Positions 21,736 through 34,213 of a stretch of 64,000 bases of DNA are shown in pieces. The stretch covers positions 94,501 through 158,500 of the forward strand of contig NW_024754898.1 in assembly GCF_018991925.1 (NCBI RefSeq), in the 5' to 3' direction. The DNA is from Homarus americanus (lineage: Eukaryota > Arthropoda > Malacostraca > Decapoda > Nephropidae). The translations under genes were made by a program, and so were the position numbers. Below the pieces are notes generated by a model that saw only the letters and a program-made list of their open reading frames with translations, made no database searches and had not been told where the DNA came from. The first letter of the stretch is position 1; each line of letters begins with the position of its first letter.

Positions 21736-22263
21736 ACCAGTGAGCACATTAGACAGGTCCCTCACTGCCTGGCGAAGGTTAATGGCACCTCTCACACATG
21801 TGGCCCCGTGTCACCTACCTGTAATTACCTCAGGGATCAGGTGGAGCCACAGTCGGCCCTCACACTCTGGCTCAGGTGGTGGAGGCTGATGGATCCGGAC
21901 AGGGATGGAGGATGGATGACAGAGGTGAGGGATGGAGGATGGATGGCAGAGGTAAGGGATGGAGGAGTGAGTATTGAGGACCGTACGGGAATAAGGATTA
22001 TGAGGGGTAAGGATGAGGGGTAGTAGAGGATGAGGATTGAGGCATAAGTGATGAGGATTTCCCAGGTCAGCAATAGAGGAGGCCGGAGGATGTAGGATGG
22101 AATATAAGAAACAGGAGATGGAATAGATGAGGGAGTGAAGGATGAGGAAGGTGGTTCAGAAGGTGGAGGATGAGGAAGATGCTTGCAGGATGATGAGGAT
22201 GATGATGGGACTGAGATCCGAAGTGTACGGTAGAGTGAAGGCGCCACCCATCCTTCTCTCACA
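21736..22263. other. GGATGGAGG-rich and unique sequence
   Basis: Has a partial tandem GGATGGAGGATGGATG patch at 21895-21970 and otherwise G/A-rich unique sequence. No coding support. Confidence 0.5.
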
Positions 22264-22266
22264 GAC

Positions 22267-22343
<77 letters not shown>

Positions 22344-22348
22344 CACAA
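22264..22348 (+). repeat. (CA)n microsatellite
   Basis: CA run with two GC interruptions, about 85 bp. Confidence 0.95.
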
Positions 22349-22590
22349 GATAATAACACGTGTATCTCATTTCTTCAACATATTTTTATCACTAACAGAT
22401 TGACCTCATCACCAAGAAGAAAAATTACAACAATATACACAGGCCAATGTTTACCTTGTGATCGTTACACCAGAGAATTTATATAAAGATGTATATTTAA
22501 ACTTAATTTATGTAGGTCTTAGCTGGATCCCTGCTGGTTTAATTTTAGAATAATAGTGATGGTAAGTACAACATATACACTTTTACTCTG

Positions 22591-22653
<63 letters not shown>
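22591..22653 (+). repeat. (CA)n microsatellite
   Basis: CA run of about 63 bp. Confidence 0.95.
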
Positions 22654-22655
<2 letters not shown>

Positions 22656-22883
22656 ATCTATGACGTGTGCTGATTGGTTGATTGTGACTAACTATTGCAT
22701 TAACGTCTCTTACGTGTTCATAACAAGGCCGTATTTTCTCATTTGCGTCCGTGAGAAGGAAGTAGGACGTTTTAATGAGGGCCATTAGTGGAGTTATTCT
22801 GGTGGTAATGTGGAGTGGGGGGCATCAGCAATTATACGAGTGAGTGTCTGTCTGTCTCCCTCCCTCTCAACCTACCCACTTAC

Positions 22884-23140
22884 CTGTAACACTACCTGCC
22901 CAACCGATCGACCTTTAACTCTACCTGCTTAACCTTTCGAACCTGTAACTATACCTGCTTAACCTTTCGACCTGTAACTATACCTGCTTAACCTTTCGAC
23001 CTGTAACTCTACCTGCTTAACCTTTCGACCTGTAACTCTACCTGCTTAACCTTTCGAACCTGTAACTATACCTGCTTAACCTTTCGACCTGTAACGCTAC
23101 CTGCTTAACCTTTCGACCTGTAACTCTACCTGCTTAACCA
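22884..23140 (+). repeat. 29-bp minisatellite, 9 copies
   Basis: Units CTGTAACTCTACCTGCTTAA then CCTTTCGAC. Two units have an extra A (CGAAC). Variants alternate between AACTCT and AACTAT, and the first unit is the most diverged. Confidence 0.9.
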
Positions 23141-23740
23141 CCTGCTGTTATATCTTCCATTACCTTAACAAGATGCTCCTCCATTATACATCCTCACCTG
23201 CTAATGACTTGCTAATTATTAACATCAACATCCCTGCCAATGTAATGTACCTTTCATTATCCTTAACAAGCTGCTTACCTGCATCATATTACCTGCTTAA
23301 AAGTCACCTTGTCAACTCCTAACTATCTATACAAAATTATCCTTCGAATCAGTCAACAAAGCACTAAGGAAATGTATAACGAACATGAACCCTCATAGAA
23401 CCGTCAAATGGTTCACATGAGGACTATAGAACCTGTGATTTTCTATTATGAACCACGATGAACCACAAGATAACCGAAGAACCAACGACTCATAAGAAAG
23501 AACCACAATGAACCGACGAGGTTAATGTAGAAGAGATTGAGAGAGAACAGGCAATGTTTTTGTTTGTTTTTTGTTTTTGTTTTTGTTCACAAGGTCAGGC
23601 AAGAGACGTACGTAGTCTTGCTGCCTAGTGACAAGACACAAGACACGTTCCTTCTCTTGTTATTATTTTTATCATTTTCTTTTTATTCTTGTTCCTCTTT
23701 TCTTTTCTTTTTCTTTTTCTTGTTCAATTTTTTTTTCTAG
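23141..23740. other. unique sequence with T-rich tracts
   Basis: GAACCAC-like short repeats at 23385-23515, then T/TTTG runs at 23546-23590 and 23640-23740. A pyrimidine run ends in TTTTTTTTTCTAG (about 23727-23740), which looks acceptor-like but has no exon evidence. Confidence 0.5.
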
Positions 23741-23910
23741 TCAACATACTCCCCCATCAGTGTAACTAGACTACACCCACCTCCCTCACCCAGCCAACAT
23801 ACCCCCTCAGCATACCGGAACTCATCCACCTCCCTCACCCATCCAACATACCCCCTCATCATACCGGAACTCATCCACCTCCCTCACCCAGTCAACATAC
23901 ACCCGTCAAT
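23741..23910 (+). repeat. about 60-bp repeat, 3 copies
   Basis: Three imperfect copies containing CCAACATACCCCCTCA and CATCCACCTCCCTCACCC. Confidence 0.8.
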
Positions 23911-23974
23911 AACCATGGGATGTATAAACCATACCACAAAACTTCCATTACTATTAACATCACACAGTAGGGGC

Positions 23975-24525
23975 CATAACAGGCAAAGGGGAACAGGGGT
24001 TCACATACAGCAAGCGTATACGGGGTACACAGGCAAGTGGGGTTCACATATACAAGCAGGGGAGAAGGCAAGGTCTATACAAGCAAACAGGGTCTACATA
24101 CAACAAGGGTTCACATACAGGCAAGTGGGAGTTCACATATAGGTAAGTGGGGTACAACAAGCGGGGGTTCACATACAGGCAAGTGGGGGTTCACATATAG
24201 GTAAGCGGGGGTTCTAATACAAGCAAGAAGGGGTTCACATACAAGCAAACAGGGGTTCACATACAAGCAAGCGGGGGTCACAAAGTCGAGCAGGGGTTCA
24301 CATACAGGCAAGTGGGAGTTCACATATAGGTAAGCGGGGGTTCACATACAAGCAAGAAGGGGTTCACATACAAGCAAACAGGGGTTCACATACAAGCAAG
24401 CGGGGGTCACAAAGTCGAGCAGGAGTTCACATACAAGCAAGCAGGGGTTCATAGAGAGTCGAGTAAGGGTTCACATACAAGCAAGCAGGGGTTCATAGAG
24501 AGTCGAGTAAGGGTTCACATACAAA
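23975..24525 (+). repeat. 21-bp minisatellite with 129-bp higher-order unit
   Basis: About 25 units around GGGGTTCACATACAAGCAAG. A block of several distinct variants, including AAGTCGAGCAGG and the ATATAGGTAAGC form, repeats with a 129-bp offset (24192 and 24321). A further 38-bp block with CATAGAGAGTCGAG is also duplicated near 24450-24520. Confidence 0.9.
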
Positions 24526-24744
24526 CATAAAGCACGCAGCGTGACTCGGGATAAACACAAGGCGAGTGTAAAAGATATAGCGGCGAGGTAAGGTGTTCAT
24601 AAATAAAGGTTCAAGATAATGATGAAAGGTTTAGGTGCTTGTCGGAGATGACACTCTGATAAGTCATCCAAGTGGACCTTACCAGACGGTCCCTGTCGTG
24701 TGTGTGGGCGTCTGTACATGTGAGGTGCGTGTGTGTGTGTGTGT

Positions 24745-24776
<32 letters not shown>

Positions 24777-25348
24777 ATTATTTTCGTATACGTGGCAGCT
24801 TAACTATACATGCATAAGTCAATAAATACGTTTATCCAAGGCTCTAATTAAGACCTACTAAGTGTGTGTACCTGACGGCGTGTACGCTCATACAGAGACA
24901 ATCATGTAAGTATTAGTGAGTACAAAACACAGTCACAGGTGTATGAGTGTACATACGTGTAATTAAGAAATGCTGTCACAAGGATCCACATGCACGGTAG
25001 TTCGTAAGTGCGAGGTCAGTGTTTACAAGGGCTTGTGGACCAGGTAGGGGTTAGGTTGAGAGTACAGGGGAGGATTTCCCACTGTCATGAGTAAGTAAAC
25101 ATCGAGGGTGTACCTGGTGAGCAGCTGGGGCGGTACTGTACAAGGTGGACTGTCCTTGGTGGTGTAGCAGATGAAGGTCAAGTAACAAGGTGGGGGAACA
25201 AGGTGCCTGCTGGTCACTGGTGCGGAGGAGGGTTGCGTGGGACCGGGGCTCCATACGTCACACGCGGGCCACCGCCCACACCAATTCCATCACAATATAA
25301 AAACTTTCGTGACCACAGCAGCCCGCCTCCCTGCACTGACACACAAAC

Positions 25349-25425
<77 letters not shown>

Positions 25426-26111
25426 TAAATTACTTCATCTTACACTTTGTTTTTGAGATCTTGCTTAAGAGTCTTAAGAGTATGAAATTAAAGCTAGTGG
25501 TCCTAATTATTTAGAACAAATAAAAGCAAATCCAAGAAAAGACAGTAAGTCAATCGTCCACCACGTACTGTACACACCATCAGCACTAGTGGTCTCCATC
25601 CCTGAAAATTTCATAAAAAACAACCGACTGGATATGGTTCTTCACTACTGCACGAATAATGATCCCTATAGACCGCTTGGGACTCCATTTCTAAGAACTG
25701 AAAAATAAGCAGTGTTATAAGACATAACTTATGGTGGTGAAGATAACTCCATGTGTTGATCCTCAAGATAACGTCACACACCGTCTTCCGTGGAGCAAGC
25801 TGCCTTGTTTCTTTATACTTTAAGTTATTCAGTAAGAACTAAACTGATCAACGTTGTGAATATATTTCGTAAGATATTTTAATCTCAACTAACGTGACCT
25901 TCCAAGATTATTCAACGGATATTTTCAGTGACCACACAAAGAATTCTACATAATATTTACATATCTTAATGTCAATAGACCCAAACGATGCCAAGTGTAC
26001 AATAACAACAGTGTTTGGTCAACTCACCTAGCGTCTTATTATACAGGTGGCGTGAGGCGGCAGCACAACCTCGAGTAGCATATTCACGGACGTTTAATAT
26101 CAGGACGACAC
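24526..26111. other. unique sequence with GT and TA tracts
   Basis: (GT)n at 24728-24777 and the TA tract annotated separately. 25200-25290 is relatively CpG-rich. No supported gene. Confidence 0.5.
25351..25423. repeat. (TA)n microsatellite
   Basis: Uninterrupted TA run of about 73 bp, able to extrude as a cruciform. Confidence 0.95.
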
Positions 26112-26330
26112 ATCCCCACCACGCCTCACTAGCACCACCCCTCACCAGCACCACCACCCCTCACCAGCACCACCACCCTTCATCAGCACCACCACCCTTC
26201 ACCAGCACCACCCCTCACTAGCACCACCCCTCACTATCACCACCCCTCACTAGCACCACCATTCACCAGCACCACCCTTCATCAGCACCACCCCTCACCA
26301 GCACCATCCCTCACCAGCACCACCAAGCAA
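26112..26330 (+). repeat. CACCACCCCTCACCAG minisatellite
   Basis: Around 12 units of 16-19 bp with variants CACTAG, CATCAG and CACCAG. Confidence 0.9.
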
Positions 26331-26404
26331 AATAGTAGTTCCATCTCTTGCAGTTTTAGCACTGAACTGTACCGTACCATTAACTGTACTTATCAAAGCA
26401 TGTT

Positions 26405-26706
26405 AACCGTAATGTTAACCTCTTGAGTACAATGACCTAACCCCTTGAGTACAGTAACTTAACCCCTTGAGTATAACGACTTAACCCCTTGAGTATAATG
26501 ACTTGACCCCTTGATACGATGACTTGACTTCTTAAGTACGTTTTATTAACAAATTTAATACTATGAATAGACTTCTTTGAGTTCAATGACTTTGTACTCA
26601 AAATATTAAGTCATCGTACTCAAGGGGTTAAGTCACATCTCAGGGGTTATCATGCTCAAGGGGTCAAGGTACTCAAGTTAAGTCATCGTACTCAAGGGGT
26701 AAAGTC
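26405..26706. repeat. 22-bp repeat in inverted arms
   Basis: The left arm (26405-26540) has five or six units around AACCCCTTGAGTATAATGAC. The right arm (26590-26706) has the same unit in reverse complement (GTACTCAAGGGGTTAAGTCA). The result is a large imperfect palindrome about a 50-bp centre. The reverse-orientation unit is closely related to the big satellite at 52795-55250. Confidence 0.85.
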
Positions 26707-26805
26707 ACAGATGCTACCGAAAGATAAAGACAAAAGGAAGGTTTATATTATCACAACCTGGACTGAGAAAATTACAGACACGTTGATATGAAGCACCAAA
26801 GTTCG

Positions 26806-27632
26806 TGTCACTGTGGCACTCTCAGTCTCCATGTGGCACTCTCAGTATTCATGTGGCACTGTCTCCGTGTGGCACTCTCAGTATTCATGTGGCACTGTCT
26901 CCGTGTGGCACTCTCAGTATCCATGTGGAATTATCTCCATGTGGCACTCTCAGTATTCATGTGGCACTGTCACCATGTGGCACTCTCAGTCTCCATGTGG
27001 CACTCTCAGTATCCACGTAGCACTCTGAGTCTCTATGTGGCACTGTCTCCATGTGGCACTGTCTCCATGTGGCACTCTCAGTCTCCACACTCTTAGTTTC
27101 TATGTGGCACTCTCAGTCTCCATATGGCACTCTCACGTATCTCATGTGGCACTGGTCACCATGTGGCACTCAGTCAGTCTCCATGTGGCACAGTCTCTCT
27201 CAGTATCTATGTGGCACTCTCAGTCTCCATCAGTGGCAGTCTCTCATGTCTGGCATGTGTCTCTCATGTGGCACTGTCTATTCATGTGGCACTCTCAGTC
27301 TCCATATGGCACTCTCAGTCTCTCAGTCTCCATGGCACGCACTCTTCTCAGTCTCCATGTGTGGCACTCTCAGTCTAGTATCTATGTGGCACTCTCAGTC
27401 TCCATATCTCAGTCTCTCATCATGGCACTCTCCATATGGCACGCTCTCCATAGTCTCATGGCACGATCTCAGTATCCTGGCACTCTGAGTCTATGTGGCA
27501 CTATCCATGTGGCTCACTCATCCATGTGGCTGTCTCCATGTCCCGCACTCTCAGTCTCTATGTGGCACTCTCAGTCTCCATGTGGCACTCTCAGTCTCCA
27601 TGTGGCACTCTCAGTCTTTATGTGGCACTGTA
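26806..27632 (+). repeat. 20-bp minisatellite, about 41 copies
   Basis: Units CACTCTCAGTCTCCATGTGG with many partial units between 27240 and 27550. The overlapping plus frames (up to 240 codons) are artefacts of the stop-poor unit. Confidence 0.95.
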
Positions 27633-27859
27633 GGACATATATTCCACTAACACAGCAATACTCCACTGAATCAAGACTGACCAAGATTATGTCATTAGCC
27701 GCGATAACCGCACTTAGAAAAACAAAACAGTCCTCGTGCGCGAAAGGCAGTCATTAGCAAGGTCAGGGAAGGCGGATTTCGGGTCGATTAAATGCAGCTA
27801 CAAGAAAGCCCCAATGATATGGAAAAACTCATTTATACAGTGTTCCTTAATTACAGTAC

Positions 27860-28080
27860 ACGGAAAAGCTTAAATAACACGGAAAAAGCTTCAATAACAT
27901 GGAAAATATTTATAACACGGTAAAGCTTTAATAACACAGAAAAACTTCAATAACACGGTAAAGCTTCAATAACACAGTACAGTTTCAATAACATGGAAAA
28001 CCTCGATAACACAAAAACGCTTCAATAACACGGAAAAGCTTCAATAACACGGTAAAGCTTGATAAAACGGTAAAGTCTGA
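27860..28080 (+). repeat. 19-bp minisatellite, about 11 copies
   Basis: Units near GGTAAAGCTTCAATAACAC with variation at the AAGCTT core. Confidence 0.85.
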
Positions 28081-29049
28081 ACCACAAGTGAAAATCAGAA
28101 ACTACTGTTCTGCTCCAATGAGAAGATTAATAGAGTTTAATTTTATTTCACACGCATGACTGACTCCTTTCTCCCCCTCCTCCTCCGCCACCTCCTCGTC
28201 TTCTCCCTTTCCATATTGTGGGTGGAGGAGACAATAGAGAGGAGGAGAATCTAGACGGGGGAGAAGAAGTATCTACAGAGGAGGATGAGGAGTGTCTGGA
28301 GGCGGATCTAGTGGAGGAGAAGGAAGAGGACCAAGAGGATCTACCATAGGCGCTCCCGTACCGAGGTCGCCTCCACCAACATCTCGACATGAACCACTTT
28401 TTATGAGCTAAGAGTCACGTGTAGTAAATCAAGAGGAGGGTGGAGCACGGGCTGACGTCCTCACCTGCAAGAAATTAATTAATGAGGAGGTTTTATTTTT
28501 TTTATGACTTGTCCAGGTTGGCTTTGTGGTTTGTTCTTCTCTTAGTCTTCATAACAATTCATCCAAGTTTTATTTACCAGTCTGTGTGGTTACGAGGAGG
28601 AGAGGAATGTGATGGTGATAAAACGACACCAACAGGAGTTTATATATTCGATCATTTTTTGTTGTTGTTGTCTGCCAGGCATTATGACGTCCATCCTCTG
28701 TATTTCTATATCCTCTATCCTTCTAACCCAAGCTGTCAACACGTCCTCACCTTTGTTCCACGGACCAAAACCCACAACCAACACATCCACATCCCATCTT
28801 CCCCTCCTAACCAAATCTCACCACTACTACCATCTTCACTATCCCGCGCCCTTCTAATCCTTCGTGACTATTCCCACGACTAGCCTGCGTGTACAGCTCG
28901 TGCTTGGGAACAGACCACGGCGTCGTAAAGATAGCGTTTAACATTTGTGAATCTATAAAGCTGGAGCGAATGAGGCAGGGAGACTCTCAGCTGGAGGAGC
29001 CCCTGAGTTTTACACTACTGTAAATGTAATGACTTGTTGTCGTTATGTG

Positions 29050-29051
<2 letters not shown>
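28081..29051. other. no supported gene; GGA-rich patch
   Basis: A CCTCCT/GGAGGA-rich patch at 28165-28340 gives an 80-codon Ser/Arg-rich minus frame (28390-28148). A 133-codon plus frame (28482-28883) starts with a hydrophobic segment. Neither shows a known domain and I do not call them genes. Confidence 0.4.

Positions 29052-29099
<48 letters not shown>
29052..29099 (+). repeat. (GA)n microsatellite
   Basis: GA run of about 48 bp. Confidence 0.95.
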
Positions 29100-29102
<3 letters not shown>

Positions 29103-29384
29103 TTAAAATCATCAGCATAAAGCCACAGTGACATATATGTACCACTCACCACCTCCCGTAACACCTTTTTTCTGACTCGAGGATGAGTAAATGCAGCTAA
29201 TGATCAAATGTACAATCACCCTTGTTTTACCATAACCGGCAGACAGGGCAGACCATGGCAGGTGTGTGGCCGTGATCTACTTTCCCTTCGTGTGACATAA
29301 CACGTAATGCCACGGAGCACACACGTGTTCAGGTCACTCCACGAACCCACGTCCCCGGGTGTAGCTGTGAGGTATACACCACTC

Positions 29385-29495
29385 CAGCCAACCCCACACC
29401 CCAATTTACCCCACCCCGCTGCACCCCACCTCACCCTACCCTATCCCACCCCGCTGCACCCCACCCCACCCTACCTTACCCTACCCCGCTGCACC
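29385..29495 (+). repeat. C-rich CCACCCCGCTGCACC repeat
   Basis: Three units of roughly 37-42 bp containing CCCCGCTGCACCCCACC. Confidence 0.8.
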
Positions 29496-29499
29496 TCAC

Positions 29500-30739
29500 A
29501 AAACATATTGCTGAATATTACTTTAATGTTTCACTGACTCCTCTCACTTATTCTCGTGTAAAGTTCTTCTGATAATAATGAATTAAAGTTTTCCAAGTGG
29601 AGTTTACATTACAAAGTCCCTAAATATATACTACTGAAAATTTTCTGATTATACTAGTTGTCTATCCGTAGATCTCTGTTCCTTTCATATATGTGCTTTG
29701 TGATTCATGGGACAGAGCAACACCAGAGAAGAAGAGTAAATCAAGATAAACGTAGGAAGAGACAAGGAGAAACTAAAGCAACACGATACATCCACACACA
29801 CACACACACACACACAACCTCAACAACCATAACAAACATACCAAGCAAACACAATAATTGCCAACTCTTATTTACCAAAGCAGAGTTTCGTTCGTGTAAT
29901 AAACCAGGAATACTTAGATAACAACACTCATGGTAATTAATGGTGAAGGTATAAGACGCGACGCTAACTATCCACGAAGATGAGGCAACACACGGCAAGG
30001 ACACCGAACATATGCTCACCAAACTTACACACTATTACTTTATAATAAACTTCCGTGACGTCCAGCCAAATGTATCCCGGACACAGAGGGTAATGATAAC
30101 ATGGCTAATACTCTCTAAGTTTCTCAGTGTGTCACTAATACTCTCTAAGTTTCTCAGTGTCGCTAATACTCTCTAGGTTTCTCAGTGTGTTTGTGTGTTT
30201 ACAAGTTTTTATTTCTGCTAATAGGTCCCAGTTTCAATAGGTCCCTATTTAACCTAACTAACCTAACCTAATCATCAGTATAGAAAAAGAAGGAGGAAGA
30301 GAAGGAAAAAGAGGAGAAGGAGGAAGGTGGTGAATACAGATAAAGAAAATGATGGAGAACATACTGTAGGAGGAGGGAAGAAGAGGAGGAGATAAAAGAA
30401 AAATCAGAACCAGAAGATTGTAATAAAAATGAATAAATTGTAAAAACGAAACAAAGGAATGATAACAGGTTGTTAGGTAAGACGGGCAGGGAGGAGATGA
30501 GGTGGAGGGGCGATGGGGGTAGGCAGCGTGAACCGGATGGGCGGAGGCAGGAGAAGGTGGGCGGAGGCTGGTGAGGGAGGGTGGGTGTGTCATGGAGGGT
30601 TGGGTAAAAGCAGGCAGAGTAGGCCGTGCAAGGTCAGGACGGGTGGGTGGACCGGTGGGCGGGCGGAGCGGGCAGGGTGGGACGGACGGGTTAGGCGAGG
30701 GGGAGGGGGGTAGATGAGCAGGGGTGGATGAGGTTGGGT
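29500..30739. other. unique and purine-rich sequence
   Basis: Holds a short CA tract (29790-29816), a 30-bp triplicate (annotated), a purine-rich patch 30278-30400 and G-rich sequence from 30480. No gene supported. Confidence 0.5.
30102..30190 (+). repeat. about 30-bp unit, 3 copies
   Basis: Three copies of CTAATACTCTCTAAGTTTCT followed by CAGTGTG. Confidence 0.85.
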
Positions 30740-30835
30740 TGAGGCAGACGGGGATGGGCGGGGCGGTAGGCGGGAATGGGTGGAGCGGTAGGCGGGAATG
30801 GGTGGAGCGGTGGGCGGGAGTGGGCGGAGCGGCAG
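30740..30835 (+). repeat. 22-bp G-rich repeat, 4 copies
   Basis: Units around GGCGGGAATGGGTGGAGCGG. Dense GGG runs make quadruplex formation possible. Confidence 0.85.
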
Positions 30836-30944
30836 CAGCTCAACAACACAACACAAGCAGCCAGGCGCCGTCGTCACCTTGAGCTCATCACTAAACATTA
30901 CCCTGCAGGCACGCACCCCCGCCCCCCCCACATTCCTTGTTATC

Positions 30945-31130
30945 CCTCCCCTCACTACCACCCCCACCTATAACTACCTCCCCTACCCTCAACCCTCACT
31001 ACCACCTCTTCCCCTCATTACCTTCCCTACCCTCACCCCTCACTACCTTCCCTACCCTCACCCCTCACTACCTCCCCTACCCACACCTCTCACTATCTTC
31101 CCTTCCCCTCACTCCTAACCTTCCCCCTTT
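30945..31130 (+). repeat. C-rich CCCTCACTACCTTCC repeat
   Basis: Seven or so units of 20-26 bp around CTACCCTCACCCCTCACTAC. Confidence 0.85.
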
Positions 31131-31449
31131 ACTACCTCCCCTGACCATGCCCATAACCTTCTCCCCTCCCCACTGTCCTTCCCACACCTATCACCTCCCC
31201 ATTCCCGTTCCCGTATTACTCAACTCTCCACTTCCTCTCCTTCCATAGTCCTTAGGTTCTCTCCTTCCCTCCCATTCCCTAATCCTCTCCCTTCCCTCAC
31301 CTCTCAGGATTACGACTACTAGGGAGGGAAGGAAGTATGAGGTAAGGGATATTGGTAAGTGAAAGAGGAGAGTTGGGAGGAGGAGTATGAGGGGAAGAGG
31401 GAAGGAAGAGGAGAGTAGGGAGGAGGAGGAGAAGGAGAAGAAGAAGAGG

Positions 31450-31491
31450 AAGGAGGAGGAGGAGGAGGAGGAGGAGGAGGAGGAGGAGGAA
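31450..31491 (+). repeat. (GGA)n microsatellite
   Basis: GGA triplet run of about 42 bp within a wider purine tract (31320-31500). Confidence 0.95.
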
Positions 31492-31642
31492 GGGACATGA
31501 GGAGAACAATTTGTCAGAGGGAGCTTGACGCTGTGAGCGGCCGCCAAACTGTAAGGAAAGAGGTGGGTGGCAGGGAAGCGCACCTGTCACCGCTAATGAC
31601 CTGCCACTTATTAGTTTAGCGCGACACCTTAACGCGACACCC

Positions 31643-31835
31643 AACGACACTAGGGACCACTGGAGCACCATTTACAACACGGAACTCCACGACACCAGGG
31701 GCCACTGGATCACCATTTATGACACGTAGCTATACGACATCAAGGACTACTGGAGCACCACTTACGACACGGGGTTCCACGAAACCAGGGGCCCAATGGA
31801 GAACCATTTACGACACAGGGCCCCACGACACACAC
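31643..31835 (+). repeat. about 45-bp repeat, 4 copies
   Basis: Units contain CACGACACCAGGGGCCACTG followed by GAGCACCATTTACGACACGG. Copies are clearly diverged. Confidence 0.85.
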
Positions 31836-32257
31836 CGTCTATCTGGACCCCCCGCTCCCAAACCCTTTTCAAAGAAATAATTAAGTAATACCGATGGAGC
31901 CTAATTCTTTTGTACAATTTTCTTTCGGTGGACAATAACAGTACAAGTAGTAAATACCATAAAACTCTCATTAAAAAAAAATCAAGTTTTATGCCTCTGA
32001 ACTTTGCATTTGTTATTTCCCACGTAATGGGTTCCTGGTCGGGAGGTTCAGTAATGGTGGCCCACACGAGCTTCTCATTTTATATTTCTTTTAATATTTT
32101 CACACAAGTTTTTAAAATCTTGTGAAAGTCGCAATTATGACGCAAGTGTTCGATTATTCTCTTGCAAATAAAAGTATGACGCCAACAGCAATTGTTTTTG
32201 AAGTGTAAATGTAAATTATCAACATCTCGTGGGAGTCTACCTGCATTAACTCACAAC

Positions 32258-32335
<78 letters not shown>

Positions 32336-33047
32336 CTATTTAACAATACGTAAAATGTAAAAAACATCAAAAGTGAATATTATTCTCATCGTTTTAGTTT
32401 CCATTATTCAAAATAGTGAAAAAGCGGCCATAAGTAAATTCTAACTCAATACTCACCTGAACTTAATTATCATTTGACACCTGAGTAAATAAAACGTACT
32501 AAAGAAAACCTAAGACAAGAAATTATTAAAAACGTCACAAGTTAAGGAAATAAATAATCTCGGCAAACACCAAAACGACTCTCCATACAATGTCTAAACA
32601 AACAAACAAACATCACGTCTTGTTGAACCTTTTGTGTGCCCCTCGCCACTAACAAAGACAAGAAAAAAGTGAAGATGTACACGACAAGTGAATCACAAAT
32701 AAAAATATATCCTCACTGACAACACACATAATAATAAAAATAATAAAAATATTAATCCCTCTTCGATAAATTCCAAAAATAAATAAATTATGCCTTGAGA
32801 TTTACCAAGAATTAATCTCCATCTACTCAAGAAACTAATTAATTTAAAAGCAAAAAGTAAATAATTAAATAAAGTCATAAGAAAAAACCTATCTCAAGAG
32901 GTACAAATATTTAAATCGTCATCTACCAAGTAAAAAATAAAATAAAAATAACATGGTAAAAAAATATATGACGCCTGACAAAAGTTTCATGAGGCGAGAG
33001 CAAGTGATATTACCCAATGAGGAAGGCAGGAAGATGAGGGCCAAGTA
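31836..33047. other. AT-rich unique sequence, no gene supported
   Basis: Contains the TA tract below and A-rich sequence. A 101-codon minus frame (32067-31762) has no domain I recognise; it could be part of an uncharacterised dispersed repeat. Confidence 0.45.
32260..32329. repeat. (TA)n microsatellite
   Basis: TA run of about 70 bp with one early interruption. Confidence 0.95.
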
Positions 33048-33116
33048 CACACACACACAGCCACACAGCCACACACACACACACAGCCACACACACACAC
33101 ACACATACACACACAC
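33048..33116 (+). repeat. interrupted (CA)n
   Basis: CA run with repeated CACAGC interruptions. Confidence 0.9.
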
Positions 33117-33317
33117 CATCCCAATCTCGCAGGTGCCAATAAAACACAAGACACACACGGCCGGGTCAGAGTGGCACCGGTGTGTGTCATTTTGCTTCGT
33201 CTGCGGCCACGGCATTTGAGAGGTGGGTGAGCGGAGGGCGTGAGGAGCGAGCGACGCCTCACTATCCTGCTGGGTACTGGAGTGGAGTCTTTGTTGTGCA
33301 GGTTGTGTGGGGGTCGA

Positions 33318-33630
33318 CCCACTACCACTATCACCACCACTATCATCACCACCACCACTACATACCACCACCATAATATATAACCAATACCACCACCATT
33401 ATATACCACCATTAACACACTCCACTACCAGGCACCAGGAGAGATAATACTGGGTACCATATGGGTCATTTACTACCAGTGACTGTTGACACACGACGCT
33501 TGAAGTACCAAGTACCAGGGACGAAATAGTACCGGTTATCACTTCTCACTAATACCAGGAACCAGGAACTCTTACCATCACCAGTACCAGGGACCAAGGA
33601 CTCTTACCACCACCAGTACCAAGTATAATC
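33318..33630 (+). repeat. ACC-rich and ACCAGGAACC-like degenerate repeats
   Basis: CCACTACCACCATC-like triplet sequence at 33318-33412, then loosely repeated GTACCAGGGACCA motifs at 33425-33630. Confidence 0.7.
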
Positions 33631-33954
33631 AATAATACACACAAGTATTATACTAATCGTCCACCAAATAATACTCGCCTTTGGAAGCACTAAAAAACAA
33701 GGACGATTTTGTACATTACAAATAATTTAATAAATCCCAGACAACTACAGAAACACACAAACAACACTGAAAGTCTTCCCTAAACTTACACTACAGATGA
33801 CAAACGCCACAAACAGCCGACAGGTATAAAACTCCCTAACAATATAAGTTTGGTTAAGATGCATCAAGCACACTGCTCTTGATCGCCCTCATCTCCCTAA
33901 CTGTTAAGTCTAGTACTCATTTACAGCTGGTTGAACAGGGGGGGAGGGGGTGTC

Positions 33955-34136
33955 CAGTAATACGGGGCTCGGTGGACGAGTGGATAATGCCCACCTCCTG
34001 CCCCAAGGGTTGCTGGTTCGCGCCTAGGGCACCTCGCAGTCGACAAAGCTGTGAGTGGGTACCTAACTTTTTCAGCTGAGGAAATGAAATTGGTCGAGTG
34101 CAGTTACGGCCACACTGAATCCTGTGTGTAAAAAAC

Positions 34137-34210
<74 letters not shown>
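33955..34210 (+). mobile_element. tRNA-derived SINE with (GA)n tail
   Basis: A-box-like GGTGGACGAGTGGATA (33971-33986) and B-box GGTTCGCGCC (34015-34024) lie 44 bases apart, the spacing of a tRNA-type RNA polymerase III promoter. The body continues with CTGTGAGTGGGTACCTAAC and ends in a GA run (34139-34210). The head is not a foldable complete tRNA. The arrangement of head, body and simple-repeat tail indicates a SINE. The family is not identified. Confidence 0.6.

Positions 34211-34213
<3 letters not shown>

Noticed and set aside
26788..27757. Plus frames with repeated LSVSMWHSQ-type peptide
   Set aside because: Translation of the 20-bp array in three frames.
28148..28390. 80-codon Ser/Arg-rich minus frame as an RS-domain exon
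   Set aside because: It derives from a GGA/CCT-rich patch; no splice or domain support.
28482..28883. 133-codon plus frame with hydrophobic N-terminus as a secreted protein
   Set aside because: No domain or conservation evidence, and the hydrophobicity comes from T-rich sequence.
31762..32067. 101-codon minus frame beginning MWATITEPPDQEPITWE
   Set aside because: Ordinary composition, but I recognise no family. It might belong to a dispersed repeat, and I cannot support it as a gene without a search.
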